A DNA stretch of 64,000 bases from Prochlorococcus marinus XMU1412 (GCF_017696315.1 NZ_JAAORJ010000001.1:269526-333525), one strand, 5' to 3'. Shown: positions 37,873-52,349, numbered from the stretch's first letter. Numbers and translations are program-made. Notes: a model not told the origin generated them from the letters alone.

Positions 37873-39168
37873 TTAACCATTTAAAGATTCAATTTCTTCA
37901 TTGTTTAATTCAATATTTTGAACTGAAACTTCTTCTTTTTCCAATAGCGACCCCAGAAATAATTCTGCATTCCTCACCCATTTATCATCAGTACTTCCAT
38001 AATCACTTGTATCCGGGAGATCAAGTAATTTGTTAGGAGTCATACCTTGGCCTTGAATATTATTACCATTGGGGGTTAAGTAACTAGCTACTGTTATGGC
38101 AATACCACTATCTTCTCCCAAACTTTTTAGGGATTGAATTAAACCTTTCCCATAAGTTTGCTCTCCCATAAGAATTGATCTCTCATTATCTTGTAAAGAA
38201 CCGGCAAGTATTTCACTTGCACTTGCAGTACCTTTATTTACTAAAGTCACCATTGGTCCATCAAAAGATGTCTCCTTTTGAGAAATAATTGCATCTTTTA
38301 TTCCATTTCTATCTTTTGTCTCGACTACAGGTTTCTCACTCAATAATGAGTCTGCAACTGCTATACCAGAGCTTACTAGTCCCCCTGAATTATTTCTAAG
38401 ATCCAAGATCAAGCCTTCAACCTCTTTCTCTTTTAACTCTTGAAGTGCCTCTTCAACTTTTTTGGGTACGCTTTCGCTGAATTGAGTTATCCTTAAATAT
38501 CCTATTGTGTGAGAATCGTCTCTCAATCTTTTTGTTCGAACTGGTCTGAGATCTACTGATCTTCTTTCTAGATCGACTTCCCTAACTTCTCCTGATTTCG
38601 AAGATACTTCAACTAAAACTTTTGTCCCTGATTCACCTCTTAACTTAGAGGCAGTACTTGCAAGCCCTAATTTTTCTGATGAAATTCCGTCCACTTTCTC
38701 TATCAAGTCCCCGCTTACTATTCCAGCTTCTTCAGCTGGAGAACCCCCAAGAGTAGAGATAACTTTAACTTTATTGTCATCATCTTCACCTAATTGAAGC
38801 CCAACTCCATTAATTTCACTCCCAAAATTACTTGATTTCAAAAGTTCATAATCTTTTGGGCGTAAAACTCTTGTGTAGGGATCTTCTAGAGGTCTTAACA
38901 TGTCTTCAATTGCGGAATAAGCCTCTTCACTTGTTTCAATTTGTTTCTGTAATGTTTTTTGTCTAATTCTTTTCCATTGGATTTCATCAAACTTTTCAGG
39001 ATCATAAAAACCTTCGTTTACTAAGGTCCAAGCGTCAAGTACTAATTGCCTGCTATCACTGAGAGCATCAACTCTTTCAGTCAACAAAAGATTGATAGAA
39101 AAAACTATGATCATTGATGCAGTGATCAAAGTTTTGAATGTTAAAAGTTTGTTAAAAGATGAATTCAT
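37873..39168 (-). CDS. ctpA: Carboxyl-terminal processing protease (S41)
   Basis: About 431-residue exported serine protease. A signal sequence is followed by a PDZ domain (FGSEINGVGLQLGEDDDNKV) and the S41 catalytic region GLILDLRNNSGGLVSSGIAV, TLVNKGTASASEILAGSLQD and GEQTYGKGLIQS, with the Ser/Lys dyad. Such enzymes trim the D1 C-terminus; which Ctp paralogue this is cannot be settled here. I chose the ATG at 39168; a TTG at 39189 lies upstream. It is divergent from petB. Confidence 0.9.
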   Translation of the reverse strand: MNSSFNKLLTFKTLITASMIIVFSINLLLTERVDALSDSRQLVLDAWTLVNEGFYDPEKFDEIQWKRIRQKTLQKQIETSEEAYSAIEDMLRPLEDPYTRVLRPKDYELLKSSNFGSEINGVGLQLGEDDDNKVKVISTLGGSPAEEAGIVSGDLIEKVDGISSEKLGLASTASKLRGESGTKVLVEVSSKSGEVREVDLERRSVDLRPVRTKRLRDDSHTIGYLRITQFSESVPKKVEEALQELKEKEVEGLILDLRNNSGGLVSSGIAVADSLLSEKPVVETKDRNGIKDAIISQKETSFDGPMVTLVNKGTASASEILAGSLQDNERSILMGEQTYGKGLIQSLKSLGEDSGIAITVASYLTPNGNNIQGQGMTPNKLLDLPDTSDYGSTDDKWVRNAELFLGSLLEKEEVSVQNIELNNEEIESLNG

Positions 39169-39239
39169 TGGGTTAAGTGTTAACACCAAGTATAAGAATT
39201 TTAAGTAAGCTCTTTATATCAAAGCTAATTTTTTTTTGG

Positions 39240-39896
39240 ATGGCGAATTCTTCATCTGTTTATGACTGGTTTCAAGAAAGGCTTGAAATCCAAGACATAA
39301 CTGACGACGTAACTTCCAAGTACGTACCCCCTCACGTAAATATTTTTTATTGTTTAGGAGGCATAACTTTAGTATGCTTCCTAATTCAATTTGCAACAGG
39401 TTTTGCAATGACTTTTTACTATAAACCAACCGTTACACAAGCTTACAGTTCAGTCAGTTATTTAATGACCGATGTAAGTTTTGGTTGGTTAATAAGATCT
39501 GTGCATAGATGGAGTGCATCTATGATGGTTTTGATGTTAATCCTGCATGTCTTTAGGGTTTACCTTACTGGAGGTTTTAAAAGGCCAAGAGAACTAACTT
39601 GGGTTACAGGTGTTGTAATGGCGGTCATAACTGTTGCTTTTGGAGTAACAGGATACTCCCTACCTTGGGATCAAGTAGGTTATTGGGCAGTTAAGATTGT
39701 TTCAGGTGTGCCGGCTGCAATACCAGTAATTGGTGATTTTATGGTTGAACTACTTAGAGGTGGAGAAAGTGTTGGACAATCTACTTTAACCAGATTTTAT
39801 AGCCTTCATACTTTTGTATTACCATGGTCATTGGCAGTTTTCATGTTGATGCACTTTTTAATGATTCGTAAACAGGGTATTTCAGGTCCCTTATAA
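39240..39896 (+). CDS. petB: Cytochrome b6
   Basis: 218-residue cytochrome with four helices, starting [20 protein letters not shown]. Heme ligands are the histidines in [21 protein letters not shown] and in [10 protein letters not shown] ... [10 protein letters not shown]. The frame is open upstream to 39177 but the ATG at 39240 gives the exact family length. Core subunit of the b6f complex; petD follows by 33 bp. Confidence 0.98.
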   Translation: MANSSSVYDWFQERLEIQDITDDVTSKYVPPHVNIFYCLGGITLVCFLIQFATGFAMTFYYKPTVTQAYSSVSYLMTDVSFGWLIRSVHRWSASMMVLMLILHVFRVYLTGGFKRPRELTWVTGVVMAVITVAFGVTGYSLPWDQVGYWAVKIVSGVPAAIPVIGDFMVELLRGGESVGQSTLTRFYSLHTFVLPWSLAVFMLMHFLMIRKQGISGPL

Positions 39897-39929
39897 ACTC
39901 TTATACTTAAACCATTACTAGTTCTCCAT

Positions 39930-40412
39930 ATGTCTACGTTAAAAAAACCAGATCTATCTGATCCAAAATTGAGAGCAAAGTTAGCTAAAGGTATGGGCCA
40001 TAATTATTATGGTGAACCTGCCTGGCCAAATGATTTATTATATATCTTCCCAGTAGTTATTTTAGGAACGATTGCCTGCGTAGTTGGATTAGCAGTTCTT
40101 GATCCAGCAATGTTGGGAGACAAAGCTAATCCCTTCGCAACACCTCTAGAAATTCTTCCTGAATGGTACCTCTATCCGGTATTTCAAATACTTAGAGTTG
40201 TTCCCAACAAACTTTTAGGTATCGCACTTCAAACATTAATTCCTCTTGGATTAATGATTTTACCCTTTATCGAAAACGTTAACAAATTTTCTAACCCATT
40301 TAGAAGGCCAATAGCAATGTCTGTTTTCTTGTTCGGAACTTTTCTAACCATCTATCTTGGTATTGGAGCGTGTTTGCCAATTGATAAATCACTCACTTTA
40401 GGTTTATTTTAG
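39930..40412 (+). CDS. petD: Cytochrome b6f complex subunit IV
   Basis: 160-residue three-helix subunit: [20 protein letters not shown], the Q-site PEWY loop ([17 protein letters not shown]) and [14 protein letters not shown]. Exact family length. Co-transcribed with petB; 2 bp separate its stop from that of the convergent invertase gene. Confidence 0.98.
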
Positions 40413-40414
40413 TA

Positions 40415-41854
40415 TTAAATTTTAAACATATCTAAATCTTTACCCTCATTCCTTAGGAAATGATTCATCAATAAAAATCCAACAATTGTCCAAGTTTGAT
40501 AAGTCCTTGATTGTTGTCCAACCCATGTACCTGTAGGCCCATCAAAATATTCTGCCCATTCTTGCTTGGGTAATTGATTAAGTTGACACCAATATGATTC
40601 CTCTATTAAAGATTTCATTTCTTCCATGAGAATCACATCATCTGAACCATATTCTTTTTGATGCAATAGAACAGCTGCACCAAAAAACCAAAGTAAACTT
40701 GGCCAATGACCACCGTTATGGTAGCTCCAAGGCCAATTCTTTGGATCCGATCCAGTTTTGTTTTGCCATTCTTCAACATCCATATGAGGATGACAAATCC
40801 TCATGGGCATTTGAGCCATCAGATCCTGTCTGTTATGTAAAACTAATCTAAATAAAGCTCTTTGCTCTTCAGGAGGTAGTACTCCGAACATACATGCTAA
40901 AGAGTTCCCTAAACTGTAAAATCGAAAGTCTGGTCTTCCTGTCCTAATATTCCCTATTAAGTAACCACCTCTATTTTCTAACCAATCTTGTAGCCATGAG
41001 GGAACTACTTGAGGTTGAACGTTAAATTCATTGAAGTGTTGATCATCTCCATACTGCTCAGTTGGCCTCCTTCTTAGAATTTGCATTGTTTGGCTGGTAA
41101 CCCAATAATGTTTTAACAGAAAACTTCCTAAATCCTTAACCCATTGATTTGTAAGAATAAGTCTTTGGTCTAAAAGTCTACTAACGTGATCTTCTCTACT
41201 TAATTCCATTAAGTTGATACAACTTTTTAAACATCCATGAAGTAAAACTTCAACTTCTAGGGGTGCTCCCCATACATCCATAGGTCTATCAATCATGAAT
41301 GCGCAATCAGGAACAAAAAGTACTGGAGTACCCTCAAATGTTGGATGTAGAACCAAATCTAATAGAAGTTGAATACCTCTTTGAACACTTTGACTTTTAC
41401 CAAAGGCATAATCGCCGCTTTTATTGACATAATACCAACATAAAATGGGCCACCATAAACTTGCATCAGCTGAAGTAATCCTCCCTATTGATCTTTGACC
41501 ATAGTCTCCAATGAGCTTGCCGTTCTCTTCAATGAAACTAGTAGGGAATACCCCACGTGTTTGGTAATTAGTGCTTTGTAATTCAAGACACACAGTTAGG
41601 AATTTTTTGACAATTTCGTACCTTTTTTGAGTTATGAGATAAATCATTACAGGAACGTTGTCTCTTAAAAATATTTCTCCATAATTTAATTTTTTATTTT
41701 TTGTTGGGTGTTCTAGTGCAGCAACGCTTCCTACTAACTCACCTGAGATTTCAACCAAAGTCTTTTCGAAGTGTTTTTTTGCATTTGTTACAATTTTCTC
41801 TTCATCGGAACTTGGTCTTACTCTTAAATTTTTTTGACTAAATCTTTCTGCCAT
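40415..41854 (-). CDS. Neutral/alkaline invertase (glycoside hydrolase family 100)
   Basis: 479-residue cytoplasmic sucrose hydrolase. Family landmarks are YGEIFLRDNVPVMIYL, IGRITSADASLWWPILCWYY (catalytic region), MDVWGAPLEVEVLLHG and WPWSYHNGGHWPSLLWFF. Length and motif order are intact. It would split sucrose, a compatible solute in picocyanobacteria, to glucose and fructose. It sits between petD (convergent) and the rRNA operon. Confidence 0.93.
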   Translation of the reverse strand: MAERFSQKNLRVRPSSDEEKIVTNAKKHFEKTLVEISGELVGSVAALEHPTKNKKLNYGEIFLRDNVPVMIYLITQKRYEIVKKFLTVCLELQSTNYQTRGVFPTSFIEENGKLIGDYGQRSIGRITSADASLWWPILCWYYVNKSGDYAFGKSQSVQRGIQLLLDLVLHPTFEGTPVLFVPDCAFMIDRPMDVWGAPLEVEVLLHGCLKSCINLMELSREDHVSRLLDQRLILTNQWVKDLGSFLLKHYWVTSQTMQILRRRPTEQYGDDQHFNEFNVQPQVVPSWLQDWLENRGGYLIGNIRTGRPDFRFYSLGNSLACMFGVLPPEEQRALFRLVLHNRQDLMAQMPMRICHPHMDVEEWQNKTGSDPKNWPWSYHNGGHWPSLLWFFGAAVLLHQKEYGSDDVILMEEMKSLIEESYWCQLNQLPKQEWAEYFDGPTGTWVGQQSRTYQTWTIVGFLLMNHFLRNEGKDLDMFKI

Positions 41855-42454
41855 TTCATTTATATCCCTTTATTTAAGCCTAGTTCTTTAAAGAGACTTT
41901 GAACAAATAAAAAATTAATAAAAAATTTTTGTATAAAAGGTTGCACAATTACAGTGGGATGGTTTAGTATTTTCTTCTGGGCAAAAATATATTTTTTGCA
42001 TAATTCAACAAATTTCCTTAAATCTGATTTTTGGTAAATTAATGAATTTCCTAGAGATTTGATCTTGATCATTATTTCTAGCCAGAAGAAGGGTTTTCCC
42101 TTCAAATGAGTTAACCACTAGTTGTTTAGCTCAGCACCTAGAAAATTTAAAAACTTAGGAACTGATGCTTTTATTGCGTCTAGAATAACTAGATTTATTT
42201 TTAGTTATTCCAAGATGTACATGCGATAAAGGTGTGAGGTCCCGTCAAGAATATATAAAAATGTCATCAATTGCTAACTTTTGGCTTTGATGCAAACGGA
42301 TCTGAGATCTTGGAAAGTCACTTTAAAATTTTTTTAATGTGCACTCAATGTAATCCTTAAAATATAAGGAGGCTTAACTGAATAAATAAACTCAAGTTTT
42401 TATTTGGATAAAGCAATTCAATTTGAGTAGATTTATCTACAAAAGGATTTGAAC
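41855..42454. other. 600-bp stretch upstream of the rRNA operon
   Basis: No convincing gene. A minus-strand frame of 81 codons (41860-42105, TTG start) is possible but has no recognisable motif. A 6-bp hairpin GAAGGG-TTTT-CCCTTC lies at 42088-42103. A weak sigma-70-like pair TTGGAA (42310-42315) and TTTAAT (42333-42338) with 17 bp between could be a promoter of the rRNA operon. The rest is AT-rich leader sequence. Confidence 0.4.
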
Positions 42455-43939
<1,485 letters not shown>

Positions 43940-44002
43940 CAGGGAGACAACAAAATGTTTAATATTATTATTTTGTCACCTTAGGTCGATCGGTATCTCA
44001 CG

Positions 44003-44020
44003 TTCTTAATTTATTAAGAA
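44003..44020 (+). other. Spacer hairpin between 16S and tRNA-Ile
   Basis: TTCTTAAT-TT-ATTAAGAA, a perfect 8-bp stem with a 2-base loop (or 7 bp with 4). It is in the transcribed spacer and probably takes part in precursor rRNA folding. Confidence 0.5.
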
Positions 44021-44064
44021 TTTCATTTCCTAAGTTTTTCTAGGTCACACCCATTATTTTTCCT

Positions 44065-44138
<74 letters not shown>

Positions 44139-44150
44139 TATCTCTATGTT

Positions 44151-44223
44151 GGGGGTATAGCTCAGTTGGTAGAGCGCCTGCTTTGCAAGCAGGATGTCAG
44201 CGGTTCGAGTCCGCTTACCTCCA
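44151..44223 (+). tRNA. trnA: tRNA-Ala (TGC)
   Basis: 73-nt cloverleaf starting GGGGGTATAGCTCAGTTGG, anticodon loop TTTGCAA (TGC), T-loop GTTCGAGTC and acceptor TACCTCC plus A. Second tRNA of the 16S-23S spacer. Confidence 0.98.
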
Positions 44224-44353
44224 CTGATTACCACCTCTTCCATATCTATAGAAAGGAAATGTTTTGAGTTGTGATCAAATTCTGAACGAATCTAGCTTCC
44301 TAATGAAATCATTAAGATGCTGGACTCATTGAATTAATTTCATTGTTTTCAGA

Positions 44354-44373
44354 GAACCTTGACAACTGCATAG
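44354..44373 (+). other. 5' arm of the pre-23S processing stem
   Basis: GAACCTTGACAACTGCATAG in the spacer before 23S is complementary, with a single mismatch in 20, to CTATGCAGTTCTCAAGGTTC at 47391-47410 after 23S. The two would pair to close the 23S precursor loop, the usual RNase III-type substrate. The region also resembles the conserved antiterminator-like box known in cyanobacterial spacers. Confidence 0.75.
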
Positions 44374-44477
44374 ATTATTTTAAAGACAATAAGCATTTTT
44401 AATGATGCAGATTTATTATTTGTGCGAACGCACTAATAACAATTCTATTAAGCTGATGCTTCAAATTTGAAGTTATT

Positions 44478-47352
<2,875 letters not shown>

Positions 47353-47390
47353 AATAAACTTAATTTATTGTTTTTAATTTATATAATTTT

Positions 47391-47410
47391 CTATGCAGTT
47401 CTCAAGGTTC
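47391..47410 (+). other. 3' arm of the pre-23S processing stem
   Basis: CTATGCAGTTCTCAAGGTTC in the 23S-5S spacer; it pairs with 44354-44373 (19 of 20 positions) across the whole 23S gene. Confidence 0.75.
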
Positions 47411-47416
47411 ACACTA

Positions 47417-47534
47417 TCCTGGTGTTCATGGCGATGTGGAACCACTCCGATCCATCTCGAACTCGGTTGTGAAACGCATCAGCGGCGAAAATATTTAGGG
47501 GGTAGCCCCTTGAGAAAATAGCTCAATGCCAGGT
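47417..47534 (+). rRNA. rrf: 5S ribosomal RNA
   Basis: About 118 nt starting TCCTGGTGTTCATGGCGATG, with the loop region CCGATCCATCTCGAACTCGG and closing TGCCAGG that pairs with the 5' end. It is the last gene of the rRNA operon. Confidence 0.96.
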
Positions 47535-47546
47535 AAAAATATTTAA

Positions 47547-47580
47547 AAGGGTTTACTCTTCATGAGTAAGCCCTTTTTTA
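47547..47580. terminator. rRNA operon terminator, probably bidirectional with mutM
   Basis: AAGGGTTTACTC, loop TTCAT, GAGTAAGCCCTT followed by a T-run: a 10-bp core stem with one G-T pair. The T-run overlaps the mutM stop codon at 47578. Read from the other strand it also ends in T-rich sequence, so it can terminate mutM too. Confidence 0.85.
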
Positions 47581-48456
47581 TTTTTGGCATTTCGGACACC
47601 AATGGGTACTTCTTCCAGTGATTTTTTGTCTTTCAATTAAATTTCCACATTTACGACATTTTTTTCCAGTTCTCCTATAGACATTTGTCTGTAAACCAAA
47701 ATTCCCATTTTCTCCTTCCAAGTCCCTAAAATCACTAAATGTAGTACCCCCAGAACCTATACTTTTTTTTAATACATTTACAATTGATTCTTTGAGCTTT
47801 ATTAACTCATTCTTTTTTATTGTTCGAGCTTCCCTAAAAGGGGAGATGCCAGCAGAGTATAAACTTTCATCAGCATAAATATTACCTATACCTGCCACTA
47901 TTGTTTGATCTAATAAAATAGCTTTTATAGATTTTGTTCTTTTTGAAATAACTTTCTTAAGGTAATTTGCATCAAAGTCTTTAGAAAATGGTTCTGGTCC
48001 TAATGAACCTAATCCTTTTATTATTTTATTAAGCGATAGGTCCTTATTAATCCACCACATTTGGCCAAAACTTCTTACGTCAATATACCTAAGCTCATTA
48101 TTATTTTTATCGAAAAATCTTATTCTTGTATGTTTACAAGGATGACTTGAGTTTTCAATAAATTTAAAATATCCAGTCATTCTTAGATGAACTACAAGAA
48201 ATCCGTTATTTTTTGAATTTTCTACAAGAAATTGGGCATTCTCATTTTGAACTTCTTTTAATTGAGCTATTAAATATTTTCCTCTTCTATCCCATTTATA
48301 AATAAGTGAGTTCAGAAGTCCTTTAATGAATTCTTCTTTGTTAATTGGGAATGCAACAGTTGAATCCCTACAGACTTCTACTTTTTTAATAATAAAGTTA
48401 TTAAGTTTTTGCTCTAAACCTCTGCGAACTGTCTCTACTTCTGGTAATTCAGGCAA
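47578..48456 (-). CDS. mutM: Formamidopyrimidine-DNA glycosylase
   Basis: 292-residue base-excision repair enzyme removing oxidised purines such as 8-oxoguanine. The N-terminus [15 protein letters not shown] supplies the catalytic Pro2 and Glu3. [20 protein letters not shown] is the helix-two-turn-helix, and the C-terminal zinc finger has CRKCGN and CPKC. It is 4 bp downstream of psaE on the same strand, a pairing of photosystem and oxidative-repair genes that is common in picocyanobacteria. Confidence 0.97.
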   Translation of the reverse strand: MPELPEVETVRRGLEQKLNNFIIKKVEVCRDSTVAFPINKEEFIKGLLNSLIYKWDRRGKYLIAQLKEVQNENAQFLVENSKNNGFLVVHLRMTGYFKFIENSSHPCKHTRIRFFDKNNNELRYIDVRSFGQMWWINKDLSLNKIIKGLGSLGPEPFSKDFDANYLKKVISKRTKSIKAILLDQTIVAGIGNIYADESLYSAGISPFREARTIKKNELIKLKESIVNVLKKSIGSGGTTFSDFRDLEGENGNFGLQTNVYRRTGKKCRKCGNLIERQKITGRSTHWCPKCQK

Positions 48457-48460
48457 TTAT

Positions 48461-48670
48461 TTAAGCTTTCTCTAATTCACTTTCAGCGAAATTATTTGTA
48501 TTTGCTCCACCATCAGTTCCGCTTATCCCAGCGTAATTTACTTTATCGAATCTGACTACACAGTTATATTTAATGCCTGAGGTATCAACTGAAGCAACTT
48601 TACCGATTTCGTTATACCAATATGATTCTGGTCTTTTTACTCTTACGAGATCTCCTCTTGAAATAGCCAT
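48461..48670 (-). CDS. psaE: Photosystem I subunit IV
   Basis: 69-residue SH3-like stromal subunit of PSI, starting [20 protein letters not shown], with [13 protein letters not shown] and a short acidic C-terminus. It assists ferredoxin docking and cyclic electron flow. Full length; upstream of mutM by 4 bp. Confidence 0.98.
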   Translation of the reverse strand: MAISRGDLVRVKRPESYWYNEIGKVASVDTSGIKYNCVVRFDKVNYAGISGTDGGANTNNFAESELEKA

Positions 48671-48749
48671 TACTATTAATTTAACTTTTTGTAGAATAAC
48701 TCATCATTAATATTCTTAGACAAATTATTCACACATATTAATTAAAGTT

Positions 48750-49520
48750 TTAACAAAAATCATTAATTAAATTATTTTCGAATTCTTCTTTAACAGGCTT
48801 ACTTCCCATCCATTTCCTGCCAGGTATTCTTACATCTAATTCATTTTTATCACAATTGATTGAAATAATCAGTTTTTTATTTTCTTGATTTAGAACGTTT
48901 AAAACTTTTCTACCTTTAATATCTTTATATGATTTACTTTGGATAATTATAGGACCATAAATTTTTCTATCTAACTCAATTAAGTCATTATTTTTTTTAT
49001 TTTTTGTTAATTTATATTTTTCTGAATTAATTGTGTTCTTTTTTCTTATTGTGAGCTTTTGACCAATTTTTATTGAATTAGGATTATTAATATTATTTAT
49101 CTCTATCAGTTCTTTTACTTTTATATTATATTTGTTCGATATGTCAGTAAGATTTTCACCTGTTTGAACAATATGATAATTCTTAATTAAATCTGATTGT
49201 TTTGTGAGCTTTTCAGAAGATTCGGAGATAATAAGATTTTGGCCAACAAAGATATAATTTTCATCTTTTAAGTTATTCAATTTAATAATTAAATCTTTAT
49301 TAATTGAATAGGATTTTGAAATACTTGATATTGTATCTCCACTTTTTACAATATGAATTTTATTTATTTCAGTTTTTTTTTCAGTAATTGATTCTTTTCT
49401 AGCAATATTCTCAATTTTATTTTTTGATGAATATATTTTTTCTTGTGATTTTATCAATGATTGATTAAAAAAATTAATAAATATGGCAATTACTAAAAAT
49501 GCAAATTTCATAAAACTCAC
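48750..49520 (-). CDS. Exported protein with two LysM domains
   Basis: 256-residue protein with an N-terminal signal peptide (hydrophobic residues ~5-22). Two LysM modules follow: the first begins HIVKSGDTISSISKSYSI, the second HIVQTGENLTDISNKYNI. The lysine- and asparagine-rich linker leads to a C-terminal ~80-residue region of unknown function with two cysteines (ISINCDKNE and the terminal Cys). LysM binds peptidoglycan, so the protein probably sits on the cell wall. No peptidase motif was found. Confidence 0.8.
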   Translation of the reverse strand: MSFMKFAFLVIAIFINFFNQSLIKSQEKIYSSKNKIENIARKESITEKKTEINKIHIVKSGDTISSISKSYSINKDLIIKLNNLKDENYIFVGQNLIISESSEKLTKQSDLIKNYHIVQTGENLTDISNKYNIKVKELIEINNINNPNSIKIGQKLTIRKKNTINSEKYKLTKNKKNNDLIELDRKIYGPIIIQSKSYKDIKGRKVLNVLNQENKKLIISINCDKNELDVRIPGRKWMGSKPVKEEFENNLINDFC

Positions 49521-49583
49521 TATTTATTTAAAGATAATCTTTAAATTTAAAATCGCTAGGTTTTTGAAAACAATTTAAGTAAT

Positions 49584-50975
49584 TTAAACCTGAAAAATAA
49601 ACTTTAAAAATTTCTTTACTCTTTCATAGGGGGGATACCTCAGATTTGAATCAAATAAAAAACCTTTAAAAGTAATAGATTTTTGATTTGAAAAATTTCG
49701 AAAACCTTCTTCTCCATGAAATTTACCAATACCACTTTGCCCAACGCCTCCAAACGGTAAATTTGGAATAAGAACTGGTAACATCACATCATTTATACAA
49801 ATTGTTCCAGAGCTGGTTACTTTTGAAATATGATTATGGATTTTTTTATTGCCTCCAAATAAGTAGATTGCTAAGGGTTTTGATGTTTGACTAATCTGTT
49901 TTAAAGCTGATTCCTTATCATTAATTCCAACTACAGGAAGTAGTGAACTGAATAATTCTTTCTGCAAAATATCTGTTTCATGTAATTTAGTTCTCAAAAT
50001 TGTTGGAGATATTTTCAACTTTTTTTTACTAAAAGTCCCCCCAAATAAAATTCTTTTTTCTTTTTCATATTGTTTGAGAATTTCTACAGTTGATGTAAAT
50101 TGTTTTTTCTCCAATTTTGATAGGTTTTCGGAAATAATTGGATTATCTCCGTAAAAGCTTACTATGTATTTCTTTAATTTTTCTATAAAAATATTTTCAA
50201 TTTCTTTATCTACAAAGATATGATTCGGAGCCATGCAGGATTGACCAGAATTAAAAAATTTACCCCAAACAATTCTTTTTGCAGCTACTTCTAAATTTGC
50301 ATTCTTAAAAACAATTACAGGATTTGTTCCGCTTAACTCAAGAGTTAATGGAGTTAAGTTTTTTGAAGCTAATTTCATTATGGATTTTCCAGTTTCAGTA
50401 CTTCCTGTAAAAAAAATGTGGTCAAAATTTTGTTCAATTAATTTTATGGATTGTTTATTATCTCCCTCTACTGTCATTAGGACATCTTTATGGAAATATT
50501 TGGAAGTAAGCTTTTTAATAAGTTTTGAGGTCGCAGGACATTTCTCTGATGGTTTTATAACTGCAGTATTTCCTGCTGAGAAAATATTTACCAATGGCTT
50601 TAAAATATAAAGTAATGGATAATTATAAGGACCAAGAATTAAGACACACCCAAGAGGTTCATAAATAACTTTGGAGGATGATGGAAAAAGATAAAAAGGG
50701 GTATCAATCTTTTTTGGTCGCATCCAAGTATTGAGTTTCTTTTTTATAAGTGAAATTTCTTCTTTCACTAAAAGGATTTCTGAAAGCCCTTCTATTTCAG
50801 ATTTGCCAAGATCAACAAAAAGTGATTTAATTATCTCTTTTTTATTTTCATCCAAAAGTTTAGAAACTATATTGATATGATGGATCCGCCATTTTATATC
50901 TTCAGTTTTGCCAGTGAGAACTGTATTTTTTAATTTATAGATGTCTTCTAAATGAAATTTATCAGAAATTTTCAT
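49584..50975 (-). CDS. Aldehyde dehydrogenase (class 3-like)
   Basis: 463-residue NAD(P)-dependent enzyme, shorter than the ~490 residues of most family members, as in class 3 ALDHs. Motifs are LGPYNYPLLYILKPL, HIFFTGSTETGKSIM, LTLELSGTNPVIVF and FFNSGQSCMAPNHIFV with the catalytic cysteine. A hydrophobic C-terminus (FLKFIFQV) hints at membrane association. It may detoxify fatty aldehydes; the substrate is not determined. Confidence 0.92.
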   Translation of the reverse strand: MKISDKFHLEDIYKLKNTVLTGKTEDIKWRIHHINIVSKLLDENKKEIIKSLFVDLGKSEIEGLSEILLVKEEISLIKKKLNTWMRPKKIDTPFYLFPSSSKVIYEPLGCVLILGPYNYPLLYILKPLVNIFSAGNTAVIKPSEKCPATSKLIKKLTSKYFHKDVLMTVEGDNKQSIKLIEQNFDHIFFTGSTETGKSIMKLASKNLTPLTLELSGTNPVIVFKNANLEVAAKRIVWGKFFNSGQSCMAPNHIFVDKEIENIFIEKLKKYIVSFYGDNPIISENLSKLEKKQFTSTVEILKQYEKEKRILFGGTFSKKKLKISPTILRTKLHETDILQKELFSSLLPVVGINDKESALKQISQTSKPLAIYLFGGNKKIHNHISKVTSSGTICINDVMLPVLIPNLPFGGVGQSGIGKFHGEEGFRNFSNQKSITFKGFLFDSNLRYPPYERVKKFLKFIFQV

Positions 50976-51131
50976 TTTTTACCTTTGAATAGTATTAAAT
51001 ATATCAGAGGATAAATTGTAAATAACTATGGTTTTTAGGTAGTTAAATCAAAGCGAATAATTTATGAGAAATAATCAAATTTATTAATATTGCTTTTAAA
51101 AATTCAAATTTTTCTTGGTTAGTATATTTCT

Positions 51132-52022
51132 ATGAGGGAAAATTTTTCAATTAGATTGATATCTATAAATGAAATACCAGAAGTCACAAACTGGGCAAGG
51201 TTAGAAGGATTTTCTCCTGGAATGGATGATTTATCAATTTATAGAAATACAGATAAACAAGGGGTTTGGGTAGCTTGTCTAGACAATAATCCTATAGGCT
51301 CTATTGCGTGTATAAAATATAATTCCTCGTATGGTTTTATAGGTTTATTTATAGTTAAAAAAGAATTCCGGAATAATGGATATGGAGTGAGATTATGGAA
51401 ACATGCCCTCGAATATTTGAAAAATGTTGATTGTATTGGTCTTGAGGCTGCCCCAGATAGATTAAATGATTACGCAAAGTGGGGGTTTAGAAAATCTTCC
51501 ATTACAAATCGATGGAAATTAAATGGTTCTCAAGATTTGCCATTGAAAAATTTCTATAAAGATCAATTTCATTCTTTTAAAGTTGTCCCGGGTAATAAAA
51601 TTTCTTCTGAAGCAGTCTTAATTTATGATGATCAAAGAGAACCTAGTCCCAGACCACATTTTCTAAATGACTGGTTGAAGAATTCTCATGGTAATGTCAG
51701 TGCAATTGTCGATAATAATGGGATGTGCCATGGATTTGGCAGGATAAGACCTTGTGTATTGGAGGATAATGAGCAAGGCTGGAGAATTGGCCCACTTTTA
51801 GCGGATACTCCACCACTTGCTGAATTATTAATAAGGGAGTTAGTTGGTGATTTAGATGCTCAAATCTTATTGGATTGCTCTAATCTGAACCCTTACGCAA
51901 ATTATCTTTTATCAAGTTTGGGATTTGAGGAAATATCAAAAACTTACAGAATGTATAAAGGCATTCAACCTCCCTGCCCTATGAATCAAGTATATGGTCT
52001 TGCCTGCTTGGAACTGGGGTGA
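51132..52022 (+). CDS. GNAT-family N-acetyltransferase, two-domain
   Basis: 296-residue protein. The N-terminal half is a GNAT domain with acetyl-CoA loop FIVKKEFRNNGYGVRLW. The C-terminal half (~150-290) looks like a second GNAT-like (Acetyltransf_18-type) domain with GFGRIRPC and LIRELVGDLD. Related two-domain proteins are common in bacteria and mostly uncharacterised. It stands alone, divergent from the aldehyde dehydrogenase. Confidence 0.85.
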   Translation: MRENFSIRLISINEIPEVTNWARLEGFSPGMDDLSIYRNTDKQGVWVACLDNNPIGSIACIKYNSSYGFIGLFIVKKEFRNNGYGVRLWKHALEYLKNVDCIGLEAAPDRLNDYAKWGFRKSSITNRWKLNGSQDLPLKNFYKDQFHSFKVVPGNKISSEAVLIYDDQREPSPRPHFLNDWLKNSHGNVSAIVDNNGMCHGFGRIRPCVLEDNEQGWRIGPLLADTPPLAELLIRELVGDLDAQILLDCSNLNPYANYLLSSLGFEEISKTYRMYKGIQPPCPMNQVYGLACLELG

Positions 52023-52088
52023 TTTCCTTTAAAGCTTTCATTTCCCCTTTTGTTTCTATAATACTGAAGGAAGTTTGTTTGATTAAGA

Positions 52089-52337
52089 TTACCTTCCAGA
52101 AGGTTTCAAAATTTTTTCTACAATATCGGCATTGATTATAGTGATCTCTCCATTGTCAATATTGGCAACTTGAAACAAGGTCCATGAATTTGGATTTCTA
52201 GCTCCTCCAATACAGTCGATAACTTGACCGACCCAATAATTTTCATCCTTTTCCTTTGTATCTTCGCAATTTTCTTTTTTAATTGCGACATAATCACCAG
52301 GCCTAACGAAAAGAAACTCAGGAGTTGCTGAGCTCAC
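52089..52337 (-). CDS. DUF3104-like small protein
   Basis: 82-residue protein beginning MSSATPEFLFVRPGDYVAI, with YWVGQVIDCIGGARNPNSWT and a WTLFQVANID strand pattern. It resembles the DUF3104 family of picocyanobacteria (SH3-like or Tudor-like beta fold inferred from alternating hydrophobics). The function is unknown. A palindromic pair of half-sites lies just upstream (52350-52367). Confidence 0.75.
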   Translation of the reverse strand: MSSATPEFLFVRPGDYVAIKKENCEDTKEKDENYWVGQVIDCIGGARNPNSWTLFQVANIDNGEITIINADIVEKILKPSGR

Positions 52338-52349
52338 AATAAATAACTA

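Noticed and set aside
41860-42105. 81-codon minus-strand frame before the invertase gene
   Set aside because: TTG start, no recognisable motif, and most of it is AT-rich leader of the rRNA operon. Kept only as part of the description of the gap.
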